DNA of 64,000 nucleotides, from contig JAQYUZ010000022.1 of assembly GCA_033819885.1 (NCBI GenBank), positions 1 through 64,000 of the forward strand. The letters are read 5' to 3'. Of this stretch, positions 32,423 through 44,261 are shown one piece after another (the first letter of the stretch is position 1; the number at the start of each line of letters is the position of its first letter). The notes under the pieces are model-generated. The model was not told where the DNA came from. It saw nothing but the letters and a program-made list of their open reading frames with translations, and made no database searches. A program made the translations under genes and the position numbers. This DNA comes from Microbotryomycetes sp. JL201. Taxonomy: Eukaryota > Basidiomycota > Microbotryomycetes.

Positions 32423-35400
32423 CTAGTTTACAGCGGCTTTGATGCCGAGCGCACTCAAGTCGGCTTCAGATGCTGGCAGCTCAGACGGATCGGCCAGGAC
32501 GTTGGACTTGGCGTCCAAAGTTGACGTTTCGACTGACGTTCGCGACGGCGCTGGCTCTGTCGACAATCGCTTGGTTGCCGAAGTACCGGACATGCTCGAC
32601 AGTCTTCTCGCAGGCGACTTGAGCGACCTCGTCGGCGACTCTGTCAAGATCCTCGACGACCGTCTACCACCCGCGACGCCACCCGCAAGGCTGTTTGAAA
32701 TCGACCCCGACGCTCGTCTTGAAGGTGACAAAGATGTAGACTCTGCCGCCTGCAAAGCTACCGTCTCTCTCTCAATCTCTTCAACTCTCTTCCTGACGCT
32801 CGAAACGAGCTCGGGGCCCTTTTGCGATTTCGTCTCTTTCGCAACCTGCTCCTCTCGCAACTTTCGCAACCGAGTCTCCTCTGTTTGAGCCTCGTTCCGT
32901 TGTATCTCCAGTTCTTGCTCATAAGTGCTTTTTTTCCGCTTGAGCAAACCCGTCATGCTCGCCATCATTTTTTGCGATGTAGATTTGTTGCTTGCGTTCG
33001 ATGGCGTCGGAGACGAAGGCGTGATTGCATTGCCGTTGGTTTGAACAAGCGGTCCAGAGAAAGACTTGAGCAGATTGGACATTCGTGATGAGCTGCTCAT
33101 TTTAGGGGATGGAGATGGCGGGGATCGGCTGTCTCTCGCTTGGTCGGTCGGCTCAAATTCGAGCGACTGGAGTGGCGGCGAGACGGGCAGGGGTGAAGCA
33201 GGCGTAGCAACAATGGTCGGCTGCTCAGAACTCGCAACGGGCCCTGCCTTAGTAGCTGTAGAGTTTACGTCAACACAAAGCACGTCAAGGCATCGCTCGA
33301 AGCTTGCCTGCATCAGATGCGGGGGCGTCAGGTTCGGCCGGTGCAGCGACCGTTCCCAAGATTGGCTCTCCTGCCAACTTGTCGCGTCAGGTTCAGTCTT
33401 TTCCGGGCTCAGGCTCAGCTAACCTTTGCGCGTGCTTGTCACAGCCTCGACTTGTTCTTGCCGAACAGTGTCCATTGACGGTCGAGCAGTGTCTTCAAGC
33501 TGTGCCGACAGATCTGCCATCGACTCGTCCGTAACGCACTCGCTTTGAACAACGTTTGCTTCCGGTGCATGCGATGCTTGAGGCTCGTCTAGAACTCTAA
33601 TGTCGAGAGTCGACTGTGATTCTGTCAGAGCCATTGCAGGAGCTTCCAGCTCTCTAGCCTCGCGCCGAGGTTCAACAATCGACTCTTCCAAGTCCGCCGC
33701 CCCGTCAGGCGCCTCCAAATGATCTCTTGCGGTCGTCCGGCGCTTCAAAGCAGAAATACCTCCTGCGACGCCACCCGTTACCGCGCTGACGCTGCCAGCG
33801 ATCGCAGCCAATGCCTTCTTTGACGTATGGGAATGAATCAGTCCCCTGTCTTTTTCCTGTACGTTCGTTCCGTCGTCCTGCTCGGTCGTTGCAGCAGCGA
33901 CGGCAGCAGCAGCTTCATCCTCGCGCTCGCGCTTGACAATCGCGGGATCAACATCAAGAGCAGCCTGAACAGCAGTCATGAGTGACGGATCGTTCTTAGC
34001 TTGATCTGCCTCTGCCTTGACTCTTTCCATCTCGGCATCAAGTCTGTCACCCACTGCTCCGTTACCGACTGGACCGTCTGTCACTTCTGCCGTATCCGCA
34101 TTGGCAGACCTCGTCTCGACTGGAATAATGTTTGGGTCCATGATCGCCACAAGTGGAACAGCTGAAGCTCTCAAAGCCATCTTTTCAATCTCCTGATCAG
34201 AAGGCAGTGGAGGCGGTGGCGGTATAGACGATTGAGCGCCGTCTTCGGGTTGCAAGTCGTTCGTGAACGATTTACGTGATCGTCGGAGGTTGAGAATACC
34301 TCGCGATGAAGATCTCTTCATGCCAGGACTGCTGTCGTTGTCGTGACTGGGTTGTTTCTGCTCGAGCTGGGCCGCAAACAACGCTCTACCTTTGCGAGGT
34401 GACGAACGCTCGGGCGAACGAGGAGAATCATCTACGCCGTCACCCTCTGCAGCACTTTTGCCGACACGAACATTGAAAAGCGAACTCGCTCGCCGGGCCC
34501 ATCGCATCGACATGGTGGATTCCGCGACAGAAGGCGCCCGCTTGCTAGGCGACTCGCGCAAGATTGGCGCAGGCGATAACGAGACGAGGTTGTCCATCAA
34601 CAACAAAAAAGACACGCCCTGCTGCTCGAGAGGAGGCTCGAGCTCTGTGAGCAGATCGACAATTTCTGCACGAAGCTGACCGATCACTCCGGATGGCCAT
34701 GAGGCGCAAGCAGCGGGATCGCTCAACGAGTCGTACCAAACATCGGGAAACTCCTCGTCTACCTCACTGATACTGACGCTGGCGACTTTGGTTGAAGGTT
34801 TCGTGAGCGGAACCGAGCGCGCCGGCCGGTCCTTACGAGGTGACAACCCGCCAACGAGCTCTCTCGCCTTGCTCGTCTTTCCCGACTTGGTTCTCATTGG
34901 AAACTCTTCTTGACCGGGACTGCTCAATCGAATGTCGTTCGGATTGTCTGAAAAGCCGGCCGAAGCAAATTCGTTCCACGCAGAGTCAGGCTGCCGCGGT
35001 GTACGCTCGTTCAACCCGCCAAGCGATCGTGAGCCAGTCAAGGCTGACTTTTCCTTGTTACGGCGGGGCGGAGAGATCTGTTCTGGCGGCGGAAACCACC
35101 TGCGAGTCGGGCTCGTTTGACCTGTCCAACTCTCTCCAGCGGAATCTTGCTCTGCAAGGCCCATCGAGTACGATCTGCTGCGAGAAGGACGTGGAGGAGT
35201 GTTGCGTTCCGGTTTGGGCTTGTTTGAAGATGTCTGATCTGCGCTTGTGCTTGACCGACCGACGGAAGCTTGACCGGCAGCGACTTCAAACACTCTTTCC
35301 GTCTCTTCAGAAAGAAGATCCGCTTCATTGAGCTTGATTTTGTCCTTCAATAGGGTCCACGCTGCTTTCTGAGCTTTCGAGGCTTCTTCAGGCGACCCAT

Positions 35401-36738
35401 TACCAAACGTAGCCGCCAACACGTCGGCTGGACTTCGTCGAGCTGGCCTCCCTACTTTTTGTTCAACGAGCCACGCCTCGCTCAAGTCTTGCCAATGACC
35501 TTTGCTCTCCAGTTCGACCGTTAAAGCGCGAATTTTCGAGCTCGCTGGCCTCGGTTCGGGAAAGCCTTGCACAAGGTCGGCCAACCTTGGCGGCAATTGT
35601 CGTTGGGAACGAAGGTATGCTCGCAAGCAACCTTCGAGCGCGTCTCCCGCTTCTTGCCAGACACCATGCAGCTCTGACCAGCTGCTCCACTGTCGGTCTC
35701 GAGGTGCGAGGCCAAAAACGTACATTCCGACCGTTCGACAGAGTTTGCGCGGTGACATGGCGTTCTTTTCAGAGTAAGCCGATACTGCCTGCGCAAGATC
35801 CAAGACTGCTGTGAGAAACGCTTGCGACTCGGGTGGCAACTTGGGCAGCAGAATAGTGTTGAAAGCGTTTGTCGGATGCTGGAGCGAGGCAGACGTCGAC
35901 AAGAACGAATGATACCATGCGAGAGAAAACTTGCTTGTACCTCCAAATGGCTTATCAAGCTTGAGGTGGCGCAGACCCTAGCCGCTCAAAGCGTTCAGTC
36001 GAGAACTTGGCGACAGGGCAGCAAAGTAGGCACAACTCACCCATTTCAACACGCCAACGACATCATGGATGCCCGATCCGGCAAGTTCTTTTCTGAAGCG
36101 CTCAAGCTTGTCAAATTGCGTTTCCTTGGCGCTGAAAATGTCTCGTGCGTCAAAGTCGAGATTCTGCGCCGTCACTTGTGGTTGCCTGAACCTAGACCAT
36201 TTGAGGAACGTGACGGCTAAATTGCGTATTTGCGCTGGTGATTCGACAGCTCTGAACGGTCTGAACAAGCCGAGCGTTGTCAGCCCTGCGAGGCGCGTCA
36301 TGTTAGCGGTTGTGAACTCGTTTTCGGCGTATTTGGCTACAAACCTCGCTCTCGAATGACTTTGCCGCATTCTTTCGTCAATGCGGTAGCTTCCTCGATC
36401 GACAGTAGAGCTTTGATCATACGTTGCCTCTGCTTCTCGTCCCTCAATCTTTGACCGTCTATTGCTCGCAAGTCTTCTTCGCCTTCATCCGCGCCCGGCG
36501 TGTCGGGGTCCCACGCATTGGCCAAACCCGTCTTTGTGCTAACCGACCCGTTCGAGTCTATTGGGGTGCCAAGTTGCAGCTGCTGTGGCGTAATGATCCG
36601 GTCGTCCATTAACGAAGGCGAAGGCAACGACAGTTCGAGCACAAGCATTTGCTTTTCGTCCTTGACATCAGCAGCCTTGCGACCTCGAGAGGTCGATGAG
36701 GGCGAGGATTTGCTGTTCAGTCTCGAGAGGAACGACAT
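32423..36738 (-). CDS. MSB1: Msb1/Mug8-like morphogenesis protein (RhoGAP-like domain)
   Basis: Scaffold linked to Cdc42/Rho1 polarity signalling in fungi. Exons: 36738–36345, 36285–36041 and 35977–33424, plus a last one of about 33310–32423; the exact join of the last two is unresolved. About 1,370 residues. The N-terminus MSFLSRLNSKSSPSSTSRGR leads to the Msb1 domain: GLTTLGLFRPFRAVESPAQI, DVVGVLKWGLRHLKLDKPFG, AQAVSAYSEKNAMSPRKLCR, TVGMYVFGLAPRDRQWSSWS and GDALEGCLRAYLRSQRQLPP. The remainder is disordered and basic/Ser-rich with SP and RxxS sites. Near the end is a coiled coil (STYEQELEIQRNEAQTEETR). Known family members show the same domain-plus-tail layout. Confidence 0.8.
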
Positions 36739-37106
36739 TGGTTCGGTCACAATCGTCCCGAGTCGGTCAAAACAAAGTCGAACCTGTTTTCACACACCAC
36801 GGACAGGTTAGCCCTAGGTCAGAATATCTATCACGGCGTGAGGTGGCGAATGTGGTCGATCTTCAAGCTTTTGCAGTACAACAGCCAAGATGTGGCCGTT
36901 CCGCAGTTACGTCATAAGCCAGCGTTCAACGAACAAGCCGTGATTGAGCCGTACCCCACGACTTGGATCGCCCGGGCTTTCAGTGTCCATATGTACTGGA
37001 TTGAAAACGCGTTGGGCATGCCTGGCGCTGTGCAGCGAGCGAGCATGGCCGGTTGGACGAGCTCCGAGCGTTCATGAAAGCTCCCACGCGATGCACCTCG
37101 TCCAAC

Positions 37107-37388
37107 TCACCAGGAGCCCAATAGGACTGGGATTCTCTGACCAACTGTGATGTTCGCCTCAGAGTTTGTACACTCCGTGCGTGAGGCGTCCAAGCTGCGC
37201 TGGTCGGAGAACGCACGAGCCCCTCCGGTATGACGATGGTCAATGGCGCAATCAACAAGCGCGTCCGGAGCTTCCAACAGCGCAATAGTGCTACCGAGTG
37301 CCTTGGCGAGGTGCAGTCGCAGCCGAGTGGCCCGTGCTGTATGAGCGATCGCCCAATGCGGCCACCACAGGAGGCCGGCTAATTCCAT
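37107..37388 (-). CDS. possible small protein, uncertain
   Basis: Open frame from ATG 37388 (MELAGLLWWPHWAIAHTARA) to about 37107, with coding-like composition: an amphipathic N-terminal helix and HLAKALGSTIALLEAPDALV. A GTGAGT donor near 37108 could lead to a second exon near 37.07–36.9 kb, where a frame reads MPNAFSIQYIWTLKARAIQV, but the phases do not match convincingly. No family is recognised. It lies between the Msb1-like and MADS-box genes, with a CACGTG palindrome at 37432–37437 just upstream. Treat as a candidate only. Confidence 0.25.
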   Translation of the reverse strand: MELAGLLWWPHWAIAHTARATRLRLHLAKALGSTIALLEAPDALVDCAIDHRHTGGARAFSDQRSLDASRTECTNSEANITVGQRIPVLLGSW

Positions 37389-37510
37389 TTGAATTCCGTA
37401 ATTACCAAACCGGTAACGCCAATCAGAGAATCACGTGACACACATTACAACATTGCAAGCAGACAAAGACAAGCGGAACCAACGTACAGCAAGGAGCCGA
37501 GGCATCTCTG

Positions 37511-40093
37511 CTACTCGGGCACATCACCGTCATCCAGCATACGTTTCGCCACCTCGAGCACGGCCACAGAGTCCCTCGCGACTTGCAACGGCCTCGACGC
37601 AGATCTCGTCTGGTCATCTGCACCAGAAGTCGACCCAAGTTGTTTCGACGACTCGGAATTCTCGAGCATTTGTGCATTGCGACGAGCGTTGACGACAGCC
37701 ATCGACATGTCTGGATCAGCGTCTGGCATTGCCGGACCAGGCGGAACATCAACCGGACCGGATTGCAACGGCAACCAATAGTCTCGTCTCGACGACAGAG
37801 TTGGATCAAGTTGATCTTCGTGCTCGTCAGATACGACCTTTCGCAAGCTTAGCCAAACGCAATCGCCTTGCCGGATCTCTGGCACGAGTTTGCGGCCGAC
37901 TCGGATTTTGAACGCGTTGCGCATGCCAGGGCCTGGCCGTGCCAATTACCCGAATGATCAGTCAGATTCTAAGCAGTTGACATTGACGCAAACGTACTTC
38001 GGTCTTTGTATCGCACAACGACAAAGTTGCCCTTTGCTTTGATCGCCTCGAACCAGCCCTCTGCCCTCTCATGATTCAAAACTCGAACTTGACCCGCGTC
38101 ACAAAGGTGTTGAGCCTCGTTGGCCCAACTCGAGAATAACTCGGTCAAATACCTCTTGCGAGCTCCTCCGAGCGTGTCGAGCGGCGAATGGGTCAGGATC
38201 GACGTGCCGTTTGGCGCTCCTGGCGATTCGACGGTCGACCCACCCGCGCTGCCCGAGCCATTTCCAGACAAGCTTCCCATGTTGACATTGGTAGGGAAGA
38301 ATGCAGTCAGCTTGTCGTGTTTGGCAGCCGAAATGAGCTCGTGCCCTTCGAGAAAGTCTAGAAAGAGCATCAAATGCGTTCGCGCTTCGTTGAGCATTTT
38401 GAAAGTGTGTCTCTGAACGTTGGCTGTATACAAGCAAGTCAGCCAGAATGTCGTTCTGCGTACACGACACACGCAACATACGCAAATAGTCGCCCAAGAA
38501 TGATTCGATAGCGGGACCAAGCAAGTCTGGCAATTCAATCCCTCCGGACTCGCACAAGGATTTGAAATGCTCCAAAGTCGCATCGATACCAGTTGGAGGA
38601 GACGCATCAACCTCACCCCTTGGAGGCACAGGCAAACTCGCCCGGTGACTGGCCTTGTGCGCCCGTATGTACGACGAAATTGTTCGTTTCTCGAACGCTT
38701 CGCGCAAAGCCATATTGGCTTCGTGACGCGCAGCATTCTTGCGTTCCTCGATCGTCCAATTTTCGTTCATGACGGCCGAACGTTCGGGCGGTTGCCACTT
38801 GCGCGCCGCTTCCGAAAACTCGTGAGCACCGTGTGTGCTCGACAAGGCGCCTGCAAGTCCGCTGAGACGGTTCGGAGGCGATTGGGGCACGACTTGAGCC
38901 TTTTCAGTACGATTTCGGTACGCTTGAAAAGCGACAGCGTGTTCAGCGGCAGCTCGTTCCCAAGCAGTCCGAGGTCCGGGTGGAGGCAACTCGGGCAGGC
39001 CGGCTGTATGTGCCGGCGCATTGACCGACGTAGTGGCCCCATAGGTGGCCATCAAAGGGTATGTTGACGTAGACGTCGTCGTCGTTGTTGTTGTGACCGG
39101 CACAGCAGTCGACGACGATGCGTACATGCCCACGGACGACAAGAGGGAAGTTGATGCACTGGCAGACGTCGTCGCAGCGAACAGAGCGTCTAGGTTACCG
39201 TGTAGGTAGTCGATTGGTCCTGCGTCAAACAAGTTGGCCGAGTGTTGATTGACGGGTGGTGCGATCGCGGTCAAAGACGGTAGCGAATTGACCAAGCTCG
39301 AGCTGTTTGCTTCGGGGGCGGTTGTCGACTGGGGAAAGTCTGTCGTAGACGATTTTCGTTTCGACTGACCTGTGACAGTATCTCGACTCGAGCTTTGCCT
39401 GGGCGGCCGAGGTCTGGTCGCTTCTGGTGACGCCGAATCCGGACTGCCGCCTGCTGGTCCGGCTCCGTCTACCGTGAGCTCTCCTTTGAGCGTGCGAGCA
39501 ATGACGTCTTTACCATCTTCATGCGCAATGATCGGTCTGAGTCCGGGCGTCGCGTACGTGTAAACGAGGCCCGTTTCTGAAACGACCAAGACCAGGCAAT
39601 TTGTACCGGTGAGTGTGCTCAACTCGTATGCCTGCAAGCGCACACGGGATCAGCCACCTTTGACACAACTTTTTCACCTTGTGCTGACCTTCTTCATCAG
39701 ACCAGCCTTGCGCTTGGTGAACGAGACGTGGCGTTTTGCCTTGTCGTCGATGTACGAGATTGCAATCTTGCGCCTGCCCGTGCTCGTCGCATTGCGCTTG
39801 TTTGAATATTTCTTCTTTGGTGCAGGTTGCTCGAGCTCGTCATCATCGTCGTCGTCGTCATCGTCGCCAAAAGCGTCTTGGCCCATGCCAGTCGGGTCGA
39901 GCTCGTCTTCTTCGTCGAGCTGGTCTGCTCCTCGCTTGACGCCGTTTCTTGCAGTCATGTCCATGAACCTGGGCGGTCTTGACGTGTCGAATGCCTTGCG
40001 AGTGTCTGAGCCTTGGGCCGGCAGTGGCGAGTTGAATTTGTTTGTTTCTGGCGCGACGATAATGTTCAAGTCCTTTGATGGTCCAGCCGCCAT
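37511..40093 (-). CDS. MCM1: Mcm1/SRF-type MADS-box protein with long C-terminal extension
   Basis: Transcription factor. Four exons (40093–39689, 39631–38482, 38423–37998 and 37932–37511) give 800 residues in perfect phase. Residues about 105–175 form a type I MADS domain: GRRKIAISYIDDKAKRHVSF followed by TKRKAGLMKK, then across the splice AYELSTLTGTNCLVLVVSET with GLVYTYATPGLRPII. A long acidic Asp run precedes the domain. Beyond it lie a Ser/Thr linker, then helix-rich sequence (AWERAAAEHAVAFQAYRNRT, RKNAARHEANMALREAFEKR) and a terminal region (GWFEAIKAKGNFVVVRYKDR, GMRNAFKIRVGRKLVPEIRQ). I do not recognise any of these as a catalogued domain. Yeast Mcm1 is under 300 residues, so this protein is unusually large. 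No stop or frame break separates the MADS part from the tail. Confidence 0.85.
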
Positions 40094-40862
40094 TGTAATA
40101 GCGTTGCGCTCGCCTGCGGCGCTGTCTCGATGCAGCCAAGAGTGTGCGCACGGGCCTCGTCAACTATCGCGAGTCGCCAGGCGCGCGCTCACTGGCGCTG
40201 CTAACATGCATCGCTTGTCAGCCGGGGATTGTGGTCATCCTACATACAGTCCGTGGACCCTAGGCACTGCCCTGGGTCTCTCGCGAGCGCCGAGCACGTG
40301 AATGCTCTCTTGCGCCGAAGTGGACCCGTCGAACGACCCGAGCATGGCAGCATGGCCGTCCAGGCGGCTCTCTATTGTTGCAATACGACGCATGTCCCGT
40401 CGCCAACCCTTTGCTCGACGCCTGGTGGCGTGTGAGCAAAGGCGCGGCGGCGGGCGGGCCGAGCAATGTCTTGTAGCACAACAACGAGCACACGTGACGA
40501 GCACGAGCCCGCGCTTGCGGCCTGTGCTCGGCCGATACCGCTTTGCGCTCGATCAGGCAAGCGCGACTCACCCCTCCGGTTCGTTTGTCGTGCGTTCGGC
40601 AACTCGCGGCGGCCCGAATCGTTTGGCAACAAAGCTCTGACCGAGCTGTACCCAAACTTTGCTTTGGCAACACCGTCACGCCCAAAGATATTATATCAAG
40701 GCAACGGGCAATGACCTCATGCAACACAATGCATTATCAATCATACTTTGAATTTCATAGACGTGCTACTGCTTATTCGAGAACGACCATGGCTTTGGCA
40801 ACAGAAAGTGGGCAACAATGTTCAAGGCGCGTGCGTGTATCTTTCATCACATGAGTTATCCA
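40094..40862. other. intergenic, promoter of the MADS-box gene
   Basis: No supportable gene. Contains CACGTG at 40295–40300 and 40491–40496. Open frames on either strand overlap each other and show no domain or splice support. Confidence 0.4.
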
Positions 40863-42270
40863 TCAAATGAGATCGTAGTCAAAGACCAGGTTGTCTATCA
40901 ACCTCGTCTTTCCTAGCATGACTGCGCCACTTAGGATCGCTCCTTTGCCCTTTCGAACGATTTTTTCCCCTTCCTCAAGGTTGAAAAGCTCTTCGGGGTC
41001 ATTCATACTGATGTACAGCATTTTGACGTGCACCTTTTCATCGTCCGACGTGCCTTCTTCGACTTTCCTGACGCTGTTTCGCGCGGCTTCCAAAACGCGC
41101 CCAACGTCAACGTCACCTTGACCTTGTTTCCTCATTTCTTCAAACACTCTTTGACCAGCCTTCAAACCGTCAATCAAGACGGTCGCCCATTGCCTTTCTT
41201 CCGTCGTCAAGTAAGCGTTTCTTGAACTGAGTGCCAAACTCGTTTCAGAGTTGCGATGAGTAGGCATGATGACGAGGTCTCGAGGTAAAGGCAATGTCAC
41301 GTGAAGGTCCGTCAACATGCGCCTCAACAAGATGGCCTGTTGAATATCTTTTTGACCGAAATACGCTCGCGTCGGCTGTCACATACGCGTGCAACGACAA
41401 GTTGATGGTCAGACAAGAGCAGTATAGATACGATTACAGCGCCCGAACGAAACGCTGACGACTGACTTGGACAATATTGAAAAGCTTGATAACGACCGTG
41501 GCCACTCCTCGAAAGAAACCAGGTCTCGAGGCGCCTTCCATTACTTCTTGCAGCCCTTTGACTTCCAAAAACGTTCCTCGCTGTTTGGACACATCCGTCG
41601 TTATACCGCTAGGGTACAACGCCTCGACTGGCGGCAGAAACAGTGCCGAGACAGTTCTCCTCTTTGCAGGCTCGGCTCCAGCATTCAATGACGACGACAC
41701 CGATGATAGTTGTTGTACATCTCGTTCAAGTGTTCGTGGATACGTGGCCAAATCTTCATGTGGGGCGAATTGAGCAGGGTTCACAAAAATCGAGACAATC
41801 GTCGCGTCGCATTCGTCCAGTGATGCTTGAACTGCCATCAGAAATATCCAAAAAAAAAAAAAAAAGAGAGGTCAATCATCCATATCGTCTTCTCATCAAG
41901 AGCTCCTTGAAGCAAATACAACGGCTTTTTGTTGAAATGCCGCAGAATAGCCGTTCAAGAGCCATGTATCGCATTGATCGATGCGCTGGCAGTCTAATTT
42001 GACGTATATGAACGTACCCAAGCTCAAATGACCTTCGTGTAACGCTCCCATGGTCGGCACAAAGCCGAGCTTGAACTCGCTCGTCGACGCTGACGAGTGC
42101 TCGGCTTGTCGTAGTCGTCTCCATTGTCGAACTTGATCTACAGAAGTCAAGATTGGAAATGGAGCAGGTGGCAGGGCCATAGTTTGCGTCGTTCCGTCGC
42201 TCGTCGTTGAAAGGAAAGCGGACAAGTCGGAACTTCGGACCCGAGTCAAATAACCGGACAAGCAAATCAT
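40863..42270 (-). CDS. PAN6: pantoate–beta-alanine ligase (pantothenate synthetase)
   Basis: Condenses pantoate and beta-alanine with ATP to make pantothenate (vitamin B5). Exons 42270–42018, 41831–41467 and 41375–40863 give 376 residues; starting at the second ATG (42180, MALPPAPFP) would give 346. Active-site motifs: LGFVPTMGALHEGHLSL (the HIGH-like box), ATIVSIFVNPAQFAPHEDLA with YPRTLERD, FFRGVATVVIKLFNIVQPTR, AYFGQKDIQQAILLRRMLTD and the KMSKS-equivalent TSLALSSRNAYLTTEERQ. Intron 1 (42017–41832) carries a 16-nt A run on the plus strand, which is a U tract in the transcript just before the acceptor. The phases agree. The first 30 residues of the long form are not conserved-looking and could be leader. 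Confidence 0.93.
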
Positions 42271-42330
42271 CAAGTTCGTGTCTTTTGTGACAACAACAAC
42301 AAGACTGGCATTCTATCTCAGAGTCCCGTC

Positions 42331-43889
42331 TTAGAACCAAATGCTGACTGAGAATGACGGCTCGAGACTTTTGAACGAGTGCCACCAGCTGCAAACGGAC
42401 GTTTTATGCAATATCAACGTCAGTTTGGATGTAAACATTTTACACTGCACCTTTCAAGTTACCCAGGGGGCATGACGAGCATGTCGCCCGCATTCAATAC
42501 GGCTTGCTGCGCGACGGGTTCAACATTCTGTCGAAACTCGGCTGCCGTCTTTGCGTCCATGTCCTCGATTGGGCGAGTGACGTCTATCCGTGACGTGTTT
42601 GTCAACAAATGCGACGTCGAAACCTTGTCATCTGGTTCCCGCCCGGTATCGAATCCTGATTCATCCGAGTTGGATGTTCCGAACGCGTTCATTGATGCAG
42701 CACACGACGGCGGAGCAACCCAGACCCATTTCGAACCGAAAACTTGAGCTGGAGTACGAGCTACGATCAGTCGCAGACATCGTTTCGGACTTGCATACGC
42801 TCTCACCATAACAGTTGTAATACGGATCAGTATGGGCAGGCGAGACAGTGTCAGTCGGACCTAACCAAGCATTCAACAGGTATCCTTGTTCGTTTGACAC
42901 GGGTTGATAGTTCGGGACGTCTGTCGGTCTGGGCGGACAGCTGTATACAAGGTCTGGAATGACGAGGTCATTCTCCAAGTCGGGAAACTGTTTGAACAAG
43001 TCGTGCTGGGCAAGGTACAGTTTCCGATCGCTGGGGGGATCGAATATCGCGTCGAGGATGGCGGTGAACGGTAGGATCTGTTGGCCCCAGTCTGCAGCCG
43101 TATAGTCGCCCCCGATCTCGACAGGGACGATCCTATGCGGTCCAGCTATACGCTCGAGGTGCGCTCGTTTCGACCACAGAGAGAAGGCTGACCAGTGGCG
43201 ACAGCCTCCGCGGACGACAAATGGCTCTCGGCAGTACCGAGCTAGATATTCGTCCAAATCTGGAAATTGAGGCAACGCAATCAAGTCGTGAGTGATCCGA
43301 GGTGATTCTTTCCTTTGTTGCGAATCCGCGAGCTTGATGCGCTTGCGGGGGCTTTGAGCAATGTCGTACTGCTCGGGCATGACTTTTTGAGCACACTTGA
43401 TCAGACCTTGTACCATGTCGTGCCTCTGTGGGCCCGGTGCGCCTGCGATGATGATGGCCATGTCGAGCTGGGCAACCATGATTGCGGCAGAGCACGCATC
43501 TTCTTGGGACGAGTCCTGCTGCTGCATCTTGATAGCGACAAGAGCAATGCTAGCATCTGTGTACAGCCTGCGCCAGCATTCCGGCACGCTCTTGTAATCG
43601 AAACTGTTGATGCGATCGTCGGCGAGCTCGACAAGCTCTTGCGCCAGTACTCTGGCTCGATGGCTCGGCCCCAGGCGTGTGATCAGCTCGAATGCGGCAC
43701 AAACTGCTTTGCCGCACAGCGTCGCAGCGTTATCGTGACGGGCTAGATCAAGAACAGTCGACCATCAGCTCAAGGCTAGTGCAATCATCCGGCGACAGCT
43801 ATCAGCGAAGACTGACCTGTCCATGTTGAGCAGACGAGGTCAAGGTAACGCTTGAGCTGTTCTTTGCGCGTCGACTCATCCGTCGTCAT
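42331..43889 (-). CDS. JmjC-domain 2-oxoglutarate oxygenase, KDM8/JMJD5-like
   Basis: Fe(II)/2-oxoglutarate-dependent hydroxylase or protease-type JmjC protein, probably nuclear. Four exons in phase (43889–43817, 43742–42807, 42748–42463 and 42388–42331) give 450 residues. The N-terminal helical domain starts MTTDESTRKEQLKRYLDLVC. The JmjC core follows: PFVVRGGCRHWSAFSLW, RIVPVEIGGDYTAADWGQQI, YLAQHDLFKQFPDL, WLGPTDTVSPAHTDPYYNCY with the iron-binding HxD, AQVFGSKWVWVAPP, and the distal His in MLVMPPGWWHSFKSLEPSFS followed by VSIWF. This order and the WWH–SFSV end match JMJD5. The gene is divergent from a membrane protein gene. Confidence 0.9.
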
Positions 43890-44261
43890 GCGCAAAAGGT
43901 AAAACAAGGCGGGCAAGAAATAGAACAAAAATGACATGCCAGGTAATCGAGACATGATAGGAATACTTGTCTGTTGCGCTACTCTGCCACTAGAGCGGTG
44001 ACTGCCAACAGGTGGTGCACCACCCGCCTTGTCGGTTGGCGAGCGCTGCGCTTCTGGCTCTTGGAGGTTCGTGTCTTGCGCACATCGCATGCCCAGCCCA
44101 CGGCGGCGATGGACAGAATAGTCAGGATTGCTGGAAGCCTGTCGAATACGGGCCATGGCGCGTTTGTGTTGCTCGTCGGTAAGCTTGGACGACAGCGCGG
44201 GGCAGCTCGCACTCGCACAGCGCTGACAAGGACACGCTCGCGACTGCGCTCTTTGGCAGGA

